From Blastomussa wellsi (lineage: Eukaryota > Cnidaria > Anthozoa > Scleractinia > Plerogyridae), in contig OX393573.1 in assembly GCA_947652115.1 (NCBI GenBank), forward strand, positions 10,299,511 through 10,363,510: a stretch of 64,000 nucleotides of DNA, written 5' to 3'. The position numbers and the translations under genes are program-made. The notes beneath the pieces were generated by a model, which ran no database searches, was not told where the DNA came from, and worked only from the letters and a program-made list of their open reading frames with translations. Each line of letters begins with the position of its first letter. The first letter of the stretch is position 1. Shown here piece by piece: positions 47,415 through 58,210 of the stretch.

Positions 47415-48339
47415 CAGCCTCCATGTCAGACCTCTCCTTGCATTGTTGATGTTTTTATTATCCAGCCAGTGTTCATGTTGGATAGAAAGGCAGATCTAGA
47501 CACAATGCAATCCTTCTTGACTCCAGTCTCCACAGGAAACCAGGCAGATGTACGTCCCCTTTGAACAACACAACAGGTGCTTCCAACAAACTTGTAAAGC
47601 TCCTGTTTATGTTGACAAAGTTATCCAGATCTTGTCTTTTCTCACACTATCAAAAACTATCAAAAGCCTTCATAAAATCAATGAAACTGATGAGCAGGGG
47701 CATTTGCCACTCAGCACTCTGTACTCACTCAGCACTCATCTAAGGATGGGGATCTGTTCAGTTGTTTCCCGTCCAGTACGGTAGGTGGCCTGTTCTTGTC
47801 ATAATCTATTTTGAACTCCCTCCTGCATCCTAGAGAGGAACATTCTGCAGAAGACCTTGTGTGGTACTGAAAGTAAGGATATCCCTGAGTGGTTGTCACC
47901 ATATAGATGGGCCACCTTTCTTTAAAATTTTTGCCAGTGGTGCTTTCTTCCAGTCAGATGGACCTTTGAACTGGTTAAGAGTTAAGGGGACTGCAGGGCT
48001 GGCTTTGTCTTACGGTGGCCCACAAGGGTCACTACATAAAAAAGATCAACCGCATATTAAACACTGCACCCTATACAAATAGCAGTCTAATGTTTTGCAA
48101 TTATTCGATTACCCGTTGCAAGAGTCCTGTTAAACAATCGCCGGTAACCAAAAGCAATGAAAAAGATTTTATTTAAATTCACGGCTTCCGAATAAAATTC
48201 GAGTCACCGGTTTCATCATCAATACGTTCCCGAGCACGTGCTCAAACGAAATAAGAGTTGAGCGAAATCTTTGACGCGTGACCTTGTTTTGCCGTGAACT
48301 ATCACGCTCGCTGTTTTCAGTGACTTCTCGGACTGAATT

Positions 48340-48850
48340 ATGAATGAACAGAAGAATGACTCTGAGTATTTCAAAGTTGTTCGCAAAATTTCGCCAGTCA
48401 AATTACGGCTAGAATTTTACTGCCAACATACATGTAGCGACAAGCACCGCTATGTTTGACGAATTTCGAGACAGTAAAACACAAGATCAATCGATAAAAA
48501 AATTCTATCTTCGAAGTTTTTTGCAAATTTCGCCAGCCAAATTGTTCGACCTGAAAAAGTTCGCTTGACTTTTTAGTGTGCATTCTATTTTTGATAAAGA
48601 ATCGACCCTGGGATAACGCTTACTTACGAAGAAGCCACGGAATTGCAAAAGTAATTGTTAGCAAGAAGTCGGCTTAGTTTGGACCTCTTGTTATGCAAAA
48701 TGCTTCTAAAGTGTGATCTACAATGAGCTACACCAACGCGTTTGCGTTTGCGTGGGAACGCAAATGCACACGGGTTTCCTTCGCGTTGCCTTCGTGTTTC
48801 TTTCGCGTTGAGAACGCGTTAGGTGGTTCGCTTATCTCCAAGCGGTACTG
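48340..48850. mobile_element. Right-end fragment of the CAGTACCGC element
   Basis: It matches the right half of 38962-40900. Shared words are AATTTCGCCAG.CAAATTACGG, GCGACAAGC.CCGCTATGTTTG, TGAGCTACACCAA.GCGTTT, and GAACGCGTT.. to ..GCGGTACTG. The left end is absent. Confidence 0.8.
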
Positions 48851-48852
48851 TA

Positions 48853-49080
48853 AAACAAGATGTTGCTGCAAATAAAACGAGATGTTGCTGCAAATAAAAA
48901 GTGTTGCTACAAATGAAAAATGTTGCTGCAAAGAAAAAAAGTGTTGCTGCAAATAAAAATAGTGTTGCTGCAAATAAAAATAGTGTTGCTGCAAATAAAA
49001 AGTGTTACTGCAAATAAAAAATGTTGCTGCAAATAAAAAAGTTGCTGCAAATAAAAAAGTTAATTGCTGCAAATAAACAA
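48853..49080 (-). repeat. 21-22 bp minisatellite (GTTGCTGCAAATAAAA), inverse array
   Basis: About ten units reading GTTGCTGCAAATAAAAA on the plus strand begin right after the CAGTACCGC terminus. They are the inverse of the array at 50152-50968. Frames here are artefacts of the repeat. Confidence 0.92.
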
Positions 49081-49669
49081 AAGTATCGTGTTACCGCTGT
49101 CAAGAAAAGGCTAGGAATCACGTTTGGTGTCGCATTCTGCACTGTCCTGGAGTCTCAGGGTTTTTCATTTTCAGGTAGAAATAGCTTTGTTAATTAGAAT
49201 TGGCATTTAGTCACAACAAGCAGTAGGTGGGTATGTCTTCGCAACATTGTAATGCCGTGTAGTTTTGCCGTGTAGTTTTGCCGTGTAGTAATGAGTAGTG
49301 TTAAAGAAGAGAGTTTAAAAGTATTGATATTTTCTAAAGATTTGTGGCTCCTTTCCTATTCTTTCGAGGAAGTGGTGAGACGTACGGGCTAGATTTCTCC
49401 TTCAGTTTTCTTTATAAAAATAAATGTAGTCTTCATGATTTTGTATGCTATATATGTAGTCTCAGTTATTTATGATATATATACAGTCTAGATAAGCGTT
49501 CAAATTCATGAGTAGACGTGCAACAATTGAAAGTCGGCCGTTATACCTTTATTAAGGATGACGTCGCAATAACAACTTGTGGTCGACGAGGACTCCCGGG
49601 GGTGGGGAATTGCCTTTTTCTGTGTGCCCGGGGTGGGGAATACACCGCAAAATAGTTAAAATATGGCAA

Positions 49670-49693
49670 ATGCCCGGGGGGGGGGGGGGGGGG
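49670..49693. repeat. G homopolymer-rich tract
   Basis: A run of about 17 G follows CCCGGGG-rich sequence. It may be a sequencing-length uncertainty point. Similar runs occur as C at about 1788-1802 and G at about 14813-14824. Confidence 0.8.
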
Positions 49694-49764
49694 ATGGTTA
49701 CGGGGAAAATTGAACCATCAATCCAATCAGGTTTGGGGTTGCATCAAGAAACCAGTCAAATTGT

Positions 49765-49834
49765 CAATCTCGTCACCAGAGCCCGCTTTTCTTGATGGTG
49801 ACCAAAACAAAAGCGGGCTCTGGGGACGAGATTG
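49765..49834. repeat. 70-bp hairpin
   Basis: CAATCTCGTC then CCAGAGCCCGCTTTT on the left is mirrored by AAAAGCGGGCTCTGG then GACGAGATTG on the right, with a short loop. It lies between the two minisatellite arrays. Confidence 0.88.
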
Positions 49835-50151
49835 TCAAATTGTTTTATAAAAATGGAATGACATGCGCAGTAAAGTGATTTCAAGATTAAACTGATTACT
49901 GCAGTTTTTACAGATATATTATTCATGGTCGACAGAAAAGTTTCGTCGTTTTTGAATTCGCTAGTGAAACGTATTTTGCATTGCGTTCATTTACTTAAAA
50001 TGTACACGTCGTCAGCAAAAGGCCCAACACTAAATTGGTCATTGAGTGTTCGTTTTGGACGGGCTAGTTTTGCTGACCAAAAAATAAAATACCAATACAT
50101 CCATATCAAAACTGAAAAAAATAACTCTCGTACGCATTGCGTGCCTATGTT

Positions 50152-50968
50152 TATTTGCAGCAACACTATTTTTATTTGCAGCAACACTTTTTGTTTGCAG
50201 CAACACTTTTTTATTTGCAGCAACACTATTTTTATTTGCAGCAACACTATTTTTATTTGTAGCAACACTATTTTTATTTGCAGCAACACTATTTTTATTT
50301 GCAGCAACACTATTTTTATTTGCAGCAACACTATTTTTATTTGCAACAACACTATTTTTATTTGCAGCAACACTTTTTTATTTGCAGCAACATTTTTTAA
50401 TTTGCAGCAACACTTTTTTATTTGCAGCAACACTATTTTTATTTGCAGCAACACTATTTTTATTTGCAGCAACACTATTTTTATTTGCAGCAACACTTTT
50501 TATTTGCAGCAACACTTTTTTATTTGCAGCAATACTTTTTTATTTGCAGCAACACTTTTTTATTTGCAGCAACACTTTTTTATTTGCAGCAACACTTTTT
50601 TATTTGCAGCAACACTTTTTTATTTGCAGCGTCAGTTGTTTATTTGCAGCAACAATTTTTTATTTGCAGCAACATCTTGTTTTATTTGCAGCAACATCTC
50701 GTTTTATTTGCAGCAACATCTGGTTTTATTTGCAGCAACATCTCATTTTATTTGCAGCAACATCTTGTTTTATTTGCAGCAACATCTCGTTTTATTTGCA
50801 GCAACATCTTGTTTTATTTGCAGCAACATCTCGTTTTATTTGCAGCAACATCTTGTTTTATTTGCAGCAACATCTCGTTTTATTTGCAGCAACATCTCGT
50901 TTTATTTGCAGCAACCTCTCGTTTTATTTGCAGCAACATCTTGTTTTATTTGCAGCAACATTTTTTAT
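50152..50968 (+). repeat. 21-22 bp minisatellite (TTTTATTTGCAGCAACA), about 38 units
   Basis: Units alternate between a TATTTGCAGCAACACTATTT type (left half) and a TTTGCAGCAACATCTCGTTT type (right half). Because 21-bp units keep frame, long open frames of FICSNTI-type repeats appear on both strands. I do not treat them as genes. Confidence 0.95.
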
Positions 50969-52076
50969 TTGTATAGGGTGCAGTGTTTAATATGCGGTTG
51001 ACCTTTTTAATGTACTAAACCTTGTGGTCCACCGTATTGTCTGCACCAGGATATTAACCATTCTTCAGTTGAGATATGGCTTGTCTCAATTCTTGGAATG
51101 AAAATCCCTGGGATTTCGGTTTCTTCCCAAGCCACATTCAACACTTCACAGAAATGTTCTTTAAACCTTTCAAGAACTTCTTCCTCTGTGGTGACAAGTT
51201 TACCATCCTTAGTTTGTATTCCAGTGCTTGGTTCCTGAGGCCTCCACTTAGTAGTCCCATCTTCATGTATAGCTCTTTCAGGTTGTTCTGGTGTGTTGCT
51301 TATTCTGCTTCTTCCACAATTCTTTCCAAGGTTCCTCACCTGTCGTCTCTAGCTCTCTTCTTCACTTCATTGTCTTCAGCTGGTACATCTGCTGTTTTCT
51401 TTCTTTCACGCATTTTCGTTCCTTCACACTGAGTGGAAGTGCATGAAGTTTTGTTTTAGCTCTCTCCTTTCCTTGATGTAGTTCCAGTTGGAGGACCTCC
51501 ACCAATCCTTTCGTGTTCTTGCTCTTTTTCCAGGTGTTTTGGCCACTGCATTGCAGTAGCCTCTGTACCCTGTCTATGCATCATCCACACTTGGGCCTTC
51601 ACTGTCTAGAGCTAAGGCTTCAAAGCGATTCTTCAGGACTATGCTGATGTTTCGGTTTTGCAAAGGATCTTTTAACTTTGCAATGTCACAGATGGTCCTT
51701 GCCATTAGTTTTGGTTTCTTGCCAGCTTCAGTCATATCTTGCATCTGACAAGATGATGATCACTTGCAGCATCTGCTCCTCACTGTACTTTGACATTGAG
51801 AAGTGAGCTCCTAAATCCCCATGCCGTCAATCTGATTTCTGCCATGGCCATTTCGTGACGTCCGTGTATACTTGTGGATGTCACTATGCATGAAACAAGT
51901 GCCGTCTATGACAAGGCTCTTTTAAATGTAAAGAGTGTTGAAATCTTAGTCCATTATAATTCATGGTGCCAAATCCTTCATTGCTTATTGTGCCTTCTTA
52001 GCCAGTGTTGAGGGATCCCAGTTTGGCATCTGGATTGCCAAGCAGAATCAATAGGGCGTGGAGTGCAGTGGCATAA

Positions 52077-52231
52077 AGCTCCATCTTTCTGTATATAAAA
52101 AACACAACCCACAATTCCTTGATTCGCTCCGACAAAGGGCTAACGCTCGAAACGTCAGCACTTGAATCTCTTTACGGTGGCCAATTGACATCATCAACCC
52201 AGTTGATAAAACCAAATTATATTGTTATACT

Positions 52232-52275
<44 letters not shown>

Positions 52276-52634
52276 CTATTCATTTGTTGTTTATTGCTGC
52301 GACCACTAACCTCTTGCACTAGTATTCTTTATTCCACAGATTTCAGACCACAAGACCGACAACAAGACGATGCCAAGCCTGAAGAAACTCACCAAGGAGC
52401 TACACCAGGAAATCGTAAAATGCTTTTCATTCAACTAATTTATTCCGTTGTTTTCACCTTACCAGGCACCAGCCAATAGCGAAACTCCATCTTTCTGTAT
52501 ATAAAATACACACGACCCACAATTCCTTGATTCCCCCCAACGAAGGGCTAACGCTCGAAACGTCAGCAATTGAATCTCTTTACGGTGGCCACTTGACATC
52601 ATCAACCCAGTTGATAAAACCAAATTATATTGAG
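52077..52634. repeat. Pair of about 147-bp direct repeats, Penelope-type terminal sequence
   Basis: 52077-52223 and 52484-52634 are near-identical direct copies. Shared words are CTCCATCTTTCTGTATATAA, GGGCTAACGCTCGAAACGTC, TCTCTTTACGGTGGCCA and CAACCCAGTTGATAAAACCA. The intervening 260 bases hold no clear gene. Long direct terminal repeats (pseudo-LTRs) are typical of Penelope-like elements, which is the best reading. Confidence 0.6.
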
Positions 52635-53380
52635 TAAGAACCTACTCAGCCTAAATTGTCAGTAACAATGGTTACCCCAAAATACAAGAACCTATTTTGC
52701 CATACTGTAAAAAACGCAAGTTCTTACACGCAGGTTTTTACTTCATTAAAATTTCTGTAGGTACATGTACACAACGTCTGAGAAAAGGGCCATTATGCAT
52801 CATCAATACAAAGAAATGTAGTAGCCATTTGGCGACAAAACCAGAACTTTTAGTAGCCAGGGATAAAATTGTAGTTGCATTGGTGACCATATTCGTCGCA
52901 AGGCCATGAACACTCTTGATCCAGAGTTTACACACAGTTTCCTCATCCTAAAACAACTCTGATCACCAACACAAAATCAATGAATCCAATTAGACTTTGA
53001 TGTAATGACACCCTCAAAAGAAGAATGATTGTGTGGCTCTAGAGAATAATCCACACCCCCACCACAGAGGGAACTGAAAATTTCAGAAGGGTGGGGGTGG
53101 GAGGAAATTCTGGAGAGGAGTGGGTGAAATTGCATTCAAGTTTGATGCAGTGCAACTTAGTTTCACAATCGCTTCTTACCAATACTGTAGATAGTTCAGG
53201 GATTTCAAAATGTTTTGAAGTAGGTGTCATCTACTGGAAGAGTAGGCAGCTGTTAAGTGAGGTTTTTGGTCTCAAGCTGATTGCTATGACCAGAGTAGCC
53301 GGCGGCAAAATAGTCAAGTAGCCAGTGGAACTCCGACAACCGACAGCTTGATTTGAAACCCCTGATAGTTTAGACAAAAA
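52635..53380. other. Region without a supported gene
   Basis: AT-rich non-coding sequence with small opposed frames only. The G-rich word GGGTGGGGGTGGGAGG lies near 53091. Confidence 0.55.
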
Positions 53381-53515
53381 CAGGGCTGTCATTAAGGGCC
53401 GTAACCCATAACACCTGTTACACCTCAGTATGCTTGATTTTCCCGTGGTGCTACGGGTGAAATTGCTTGTTATTGATAGAATTTAACCACGTGCACAAAG
53501 TAAATTACAGCCCTG
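53381..53515 (+). mobile_element. MITE with CAGGGCTGT ends and CAAAAA duplication
   Basis: The ends are CAGGGCTGTCATT and AATTACAGCCCTG. CAAAAA flanks both sides (53375-53380 and 53516-53521). It is the full-length counterpart of the inverse copy at 40-153. Confidence 0.8.
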
Positions 53516-54097
53516 CAAAAACATAGTGCCCAAGGTTTTTGATACATAATCAGTTTACATTTTGAACAGGTTTTATTTCTCCTAAAAGCACACTGAAAGC
53601 TAACAAGTTCAAATGAATCATCCATATTGTTCCGTAGATTTGTGAAACGAAAATAATAGATCCATTATATGCAAAAATGTCACATGGTTTGGCCAAAACT
53701 AACTGATGGCAAGCAAAATTTCTCCCCCAACTACAGTAACTTGTTCAATGACCATGCACACTGGAACAGGAAAAAACTGAACTCACCTAAGTTAACTTCA
53801 ATTTCTAAGATGCAGATAACCAATGTTTTCCAGGAAGGGCTGGTTTCCTCACACACTGTACATGTTCAGTGAGTTACACAGACAAGAAACTATCAGAAGA
53901 TAGCAAATTCAAATAAGTTAGTGGTGAAATAATAATATTAATTAATAGGGTTAAATTAGGAAAGATATAGATTGATCAACCAATCAATCAGAATGAGCCC
54001 ATTTATAGGTACATTGTTCCACAGATCAAAATGTCATGATTGGGTAATGCTAACAAATCAGGTTAATAACAAAATTAATAGATTCCATGTGGCCGTG

Positions 54098-54222
54098 TTC
54101 AGCAATAGATCACTGATGACGTGAAAATGTAGTAGGAACAAAAAAGTGACACACGGGCGATAGCCAATTGCGTCTCTGATGTTCTTGCTACATTTTGACG
54201 TCTTCTGTGATCTATTACTGAA
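54098..54222. mobile_element. 125-bp foldback MITE
   Basis: TTCAGCAATAGATCACTGAT with GACGTGAAAATGTAG is mirrored by CTACATTTTGACGTC with TTCTGTGATCTATTACTGAA. There is no coding capacity. Confidence 0.8.
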
Positions 54223-55247
54223 CAGATGCATGGCAACATGGAATCTACAGTATCTGTTTTATTTAATAAATTAAAGAAACAAAATATAACAATCATCACT
54301 GTGTGTCCTTCAATACACTGAACATCACAGGAAGGAACCAATCAAAATGTGTCCATAATTGGGCTTATTATATACAAATTACCATTGTGAATACATAGGG
54401 GGGTCTGGGGGCATGCCCGCCCTCCCCCCCAAGAAAAAAATTTGAAATGAGAAAGCTCAGAAATGCGATTTCCATTGACTTGACGCAAAATATTAAAAAC
54501 ACCCAAGCATTCATTATTTTTGTAAGGGAAATTTTGTGCATGGTTGAATGCACAGTAAATGAAGAAATGTGTTTATCATAAACTTATCATCAGTTGCGCA
54601 TACACAGCAGATAACCACGCATGTCAATGAAAATTTCTAAAATATTTATTAATCATGCTGTCTGTTTATTATATGACCGAAACGAATACAAACCGGTTTG
54701 GGTTGCCTACATTTGGTACATGCATACGTACAAAAGAACTAAGCGTCTTCAGCTTTTTTAACAAAACAAGTTTTCATTTGTATATTATTGAATTAATAAA
54801 GTGAACATTCCACAACTGAGTTTTGGTTGGTTTATAGTAGTGCCCACTGACAGGTTATTCACAAAGTTGATTTGCTGGCAAAGAGTGAGATTTTCGACAG
54901 CATAGCCATCGTTTGTGATGTCGCAGGCTTAACTTTCCTAGGGGGGGTTAGGGGCACGCTACCCCAGAAAAATTTGACAAAATTGAAGTAACTAAGACGT
55001 GTTTTCCTTCATTCTGAACAAGTCAAGTGATGCTTTATTTTAAAGCAACTGTTTAGATCCCACTGACCAGGGAAACGTTGGCTCTGGACAAGAATAAAGA
55101 GTTTGAAGCGTGTACAAAGTAATTATATCCAAAAATACGTCTAATTCTGTCGGTACTTAACTAAAGCAGCAAGGAACCTTAAATGCGTGAGAATAGATTC
55201 AGTGTGAGTGCGTAAGATTGAATTTGTTTGCGTGAATCTCACGCTTA
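54223..55247. other. Region without a supported gene
   Basis: AT-rich sequence. It includes a GGGGGGTCTGGGGGCATGCC word near 54397 and GGGGGGTTAGGGGCACGCTA near 54942, which resemble ends of dispersed repeats. No conserved coding sequence was seen. Confidence 0.5.
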
Positions 55248-55464
55248 CAGTCTTTGCCGTAAAACCGCGAACACCTGAAATATTTCAGGAATGTTGATTA
55301 TGTGGTGACCAATCACAGCAAAGTTCAGGACACACTAACAAACCACAAACTAATTACCGTTGGTGTTTGCGGTTTAGTTTTCTCACACCTGATTGGCTTT
55401 TTTCTTGTAACACAATAACATTCCATATACATTTCTGAAGTTCACGGTTTTACGGGAAAGACTG
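55248..55464. mobile_element. Tc1/mariner-type MITE, TA target site
   Basis: CAGTCTTTGCCGTAAAACCG and its inverse CGGTTTTACGGGAAAGACTG form the ends, with TA on both sides. It is 217 bases and non-coding. Confidence 0.82.
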
Positions 55465-57365
55465 TAATGCATGAGACTTGAGAGCTCTGTTGCTCATAAT
55501 CATATTTGAAGTCAGAGTCTACGCTACTCTCTGGATCACTCTCAGGAAGTGTAAATAGTATTACTGCCATTGCTATTTCTGTATCCATACATTGTGTAGC
55601 TGCTCGTCATCATTGCTCTCAGTCTGAACTGAGGCTTTCTTGGTCCATGACTTCCTGTGTGTAGATAGTGTTCCCGAGTTGTACACCAACATCTACACGC
55701 TTAGCAGCACTCATATCTTTCCCTGTAGCATGTCAGAGAACTAAAGATGCTAAATAATTTCAAGGACTATGAAATCACACAAATTCTTGACGATCCTCAA
55801 TATTGATACGTCCGCTGATGTCTGCCATGTTTAAGGACGTAGCATGGAAACGAGGCTCCAGAAATCAGAAGGTATGTTATGTGAAGTATGTTGGAGTGTG
55901 ACTGTCAGTGACGAAGATGTTTACGACGACGCAAACTAAATCGGGTACCACTAACTTGCAGCGTATTCAGTGATAAAATCACAAGGGAGAGTATAAATCA
56001 AACAATTGTTCTGTTTTCAACGTTTTTATTAGTTTTCTAATACAAACTAACCATTAAATCAAGGTGAATTGCTTGTTCCTATTTATTTGTTCATTGCACG
56101 TTAATGCAGGTCAAATAGCTGGCGATTTGGGAGATAGTACCCACCGGAGCTCTGGCGGGTGCCGGGTCTTATTGAAAGCACTGTATTTAGCCGAATGGCC
56201 ATAGGCCTGGGCGGCTCTTGCTCGGGAGAATTTATTTTTTTCGTTGTCGGCCAAACTTTGAATCACACAACCTGTGATGTTTATTCGCCAAAAGCAGTTG
56301 AAACATTAATGTACAGAAAATGTTACGAATATTGTTTTCTTTATTGTGTACAAAAAATTATTTGCTTTTGGTTTCATCAAAGCGTTGGATTCGAAGGGAA
56401 TATTGAATACACTAAAAAGGGCATTACGTCAGCGAACCATGTAGCCGGCCAGGCCAAAACATGTTTGGACATGTGACGTTCATAAATGAATAGCACCACG
56501 TCATTCACGGAATTTGTTTACCTTGTAAAAACATTCCCACGTCTCCGTGTTATTTCTTTTAAATTGGCGGGTCGATCTACAGCTGTAGCCGTTTCTCGTC
56601 AGCTGTCATTTATTTTGAATTTTAAGTTATCTGTTTAGTGTGAAATACACATTTTGTGTCAAGCGGTATGACACAAAGACCAAAGAGACAAATTATATTT
56701 GAGTCACGCAATGTCTTCATGCTGAGTGTTTTTACGAGCAAAAGCCAATAATAATTAACTTTTTAAGCAACAATTCAGTTAAATTTTAAGAGCGCGGATT
56801 CACGTTCCATACGAACGTCTTGTTTAATTTAGTCTTAGCTGTAATCCTTAGTTATTAGTCTTAGAGTGCATTCAGATGTAAAATCTGTCAATATGGATTT
56901 GTTGAAATTTGCAATACTTTAAATTAAGTTATGACACGACAAAAATTTTATGATGTCATAGCTTTTTAACTAATGGGAATCTCCACAAATCCATACTACA
57001 CAGTTTGCAACTGAATGCACTTATGTCCACTGGCTTTGGTTTCATCCAAATCGAAACTTCAGAAAAAATCAGTTCCTGACATTAATCTCTTGGCTCAATA
57101 TTAATGTTAGGGTAAAGTGCCCTAAGCAGTTCCAATTCATTAATCACCCCCTCCCATAAAACGTGTGACGAAAACCATCGACATTTTTATAGGGGAGTAC
57201 ATCCCCCACCCCCTCCCCCCTTCCAGGGCAACAACCCCCACAACCAACTGCAAAGCAGGATACGCTTTGCCCGGGAACTAACAGGGATAAAAACGCGTAA
57301 ATAACAATATCAACTGAAACGTATAATAATTTTACACTGATTTTTCGATGTAAATTAACGCTTAC
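55465..57365. other. Region without a supported gene
   Basis: Only a 105-codon frame at 56159-56476 stands out. It has no recognisable motif, no good start context and a chance-like composition, so I do not call it. The rest is AT-rich. Confidence 0.5.
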
Positions 57366-57433
57366 CTGTTTAAATAAACCAGCACTCCGGGTTGCATCTC
57401 GCGCCAACACCACTCTCCAGTGACACACTTGAC
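57366..57433 (-). other. Possible 68-base internal or 5' UTR exon
   Basis: On the minus strand a TTGATATTCAG acceptor precedes, and a CAG followed by GTAAGCG donor ends, a 68-base stretch that is open in at least one frame (VKCVTGEWCWREMQPGV). It points away from the exon at 57589. No family was recognised. Confidence 0.3.
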
Positions 57434-57588
57434 CTGAATATCAACAGAAAACAAAATGAGAAATTAAAAAAATCATACCATAAGAACAAAACGAGGCAAT
57501 GAAACATGAAAACAAGCTAAAGTTTGGGTTATTATGGAATAAACTTGCATTTTCGCTCCACGTTTTCAGTTCACCACAGCACGACAAC

Positions 57589-57714
57589 ATGGACGAACTG
57601 CCCTTGCTAAGAATGCTGGGAGGTATCACGAGGCTCGCGCGTTACCCACGCGAGTCTGCGTCTGCCCTGAGTGTGTTGAGGGCCGATTTCTCGAAAGCTC
57701 CGGAAACTTGTCAG
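57589..57714 (+). CDS. Possible first coding exon of a mitochondrial-type protein
   Basis: The ATG at 57589 opens MDELPLLRMLGGITRLARYP, an Arg-rich and acid-poor N-terminus like a mitochondrial targeting peptide. It then continues RESASALSVLRADFSKAPET to a CAG followed by GCAAGT at 57714, a textbook GC donor (phase 0). The local base composition is more GC-rich than its surroundings. No downstream exon was identified in the remaining 6 kb of + strand, so the gene, if real, has a long first intron or ends outside the window. Function unknown. The fall-back reading (frame continuing to 57813) is less likely. Confidence 0.4.
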
Positions 57715-58021
57715 GCAAGTAAAGCCATTTTTAGCTATCTGTATAAAACAGAGAAGTGTACAGGCCTGAAACTTTGTATGAAGGGAACCACTGTTCATAT
57801 CAAAAACATGTGAATAAAACAGCTCGGTATAATGAGACGTTTTGAGATTTTGCTATGGTTTCAGGGTCACGGGTGCACAAACGTTTCGTGGCCTTCGAGA
57901 AACCCCATTTCCGGAATAAGAATAGATTGCTTTGGAATAAAACAAAAGTCCGTTCGATAGAGTCGCTATCCAAGTATGCTGCTTAAGGAACCGGAATAAT
58001 GACGTCATTTCAAACAAAAAT

Positions 58022-58210
58022 GACTCTCACAGTGCCTCTCTTCACCCAGGTGTATAAATGGGTACCGGCGAATTTACTGCTGGGGGGTAACTCTGCGACG
58101 GACTAGCATCCCATCCAGGGGGGGAGTAGAAATACTCTCTGTCGCTTCATGCTACAGAAACCGGGATAAGCTCCGGCCTGATGGGCCACTAGGCCCGACT
58201 GCAGACTTAC
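58022..58210 (+). mobile_element. tRNA-derived SINE (family B), headless
   Basis: CTCTCACAGTGCCTCTCTTC, ACCCAGGTGTATAAATGGGT, GACTAGCATCCCATCCAGGG, CTTCATGCTACAGAAACCGG and GGGCCACTAGGCCC identify the body and tail. The tRNA head is missing. Confidence 0.85.

Larger units (their letters stand above)
48011..51036. mobile_element. 3.0-kb TIR element with 6-bp target duplication, inserted in the LINE
   Basis: TIRs of about 70 bp: TACGGTGGCCCACAAGGG... on the left is mirrored by ...CCTTGTGGTCCACCGTA on the right, and both contain the inner word ACCGCATATTAAACACTGCA. TTGTCT lies on each side (48005-48010 and 51037-51042). The interior holds a partial copy of the CAGTACCGC element, two opposed minisatellite arrays and a hairpin. 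There is no transposase. The flanking LINE frame resumes across it. Confidence 0.85.
46600..51960 (-). pseudogene. Degraded LINE (RTE/CFDP2-like reverse transcriptase), interrupted twice
   Basis: Minus-strand remnants read in order from the high coordinate. Endonuclease C-terminal phrase GADAASDHHLVRCKI (near 51730-51775). A linker with GKLVTTEEEVLERFKEHFCEVLN (51007-51339). WKKAPLAKILKKG (near 47930). The FPVETGVKKDCI core (near 47500). DLDYADYIALLSS (near 47190-47225), where the second catalytic Asp of YADD is Tyr. NGQEVKDVNFFIYLGA (near 47060). The C-terminal RRCRWIDHVLRRGKGNNCRVAL (46596-46892). Frameshifts and stops are frequent. It is interrupted by the MITE 47236-47414 and the 3.0-kb element 48011-51036. 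The clade is assigned from motif order only. Confidence 0.82.

Noticed and set aside
49925..51001. Open frame of 358 codons rich in FICSNTI and LQQH repeats
   Set aside because: It is read-through of the 21-22 bp minisatellite, open in several frames and on both strands, with no start context or splice support.
56159..56476. 105-codon frame
   Set aside because: No recognisable motif, no convincing start and no splice context; length is compatible with chance.
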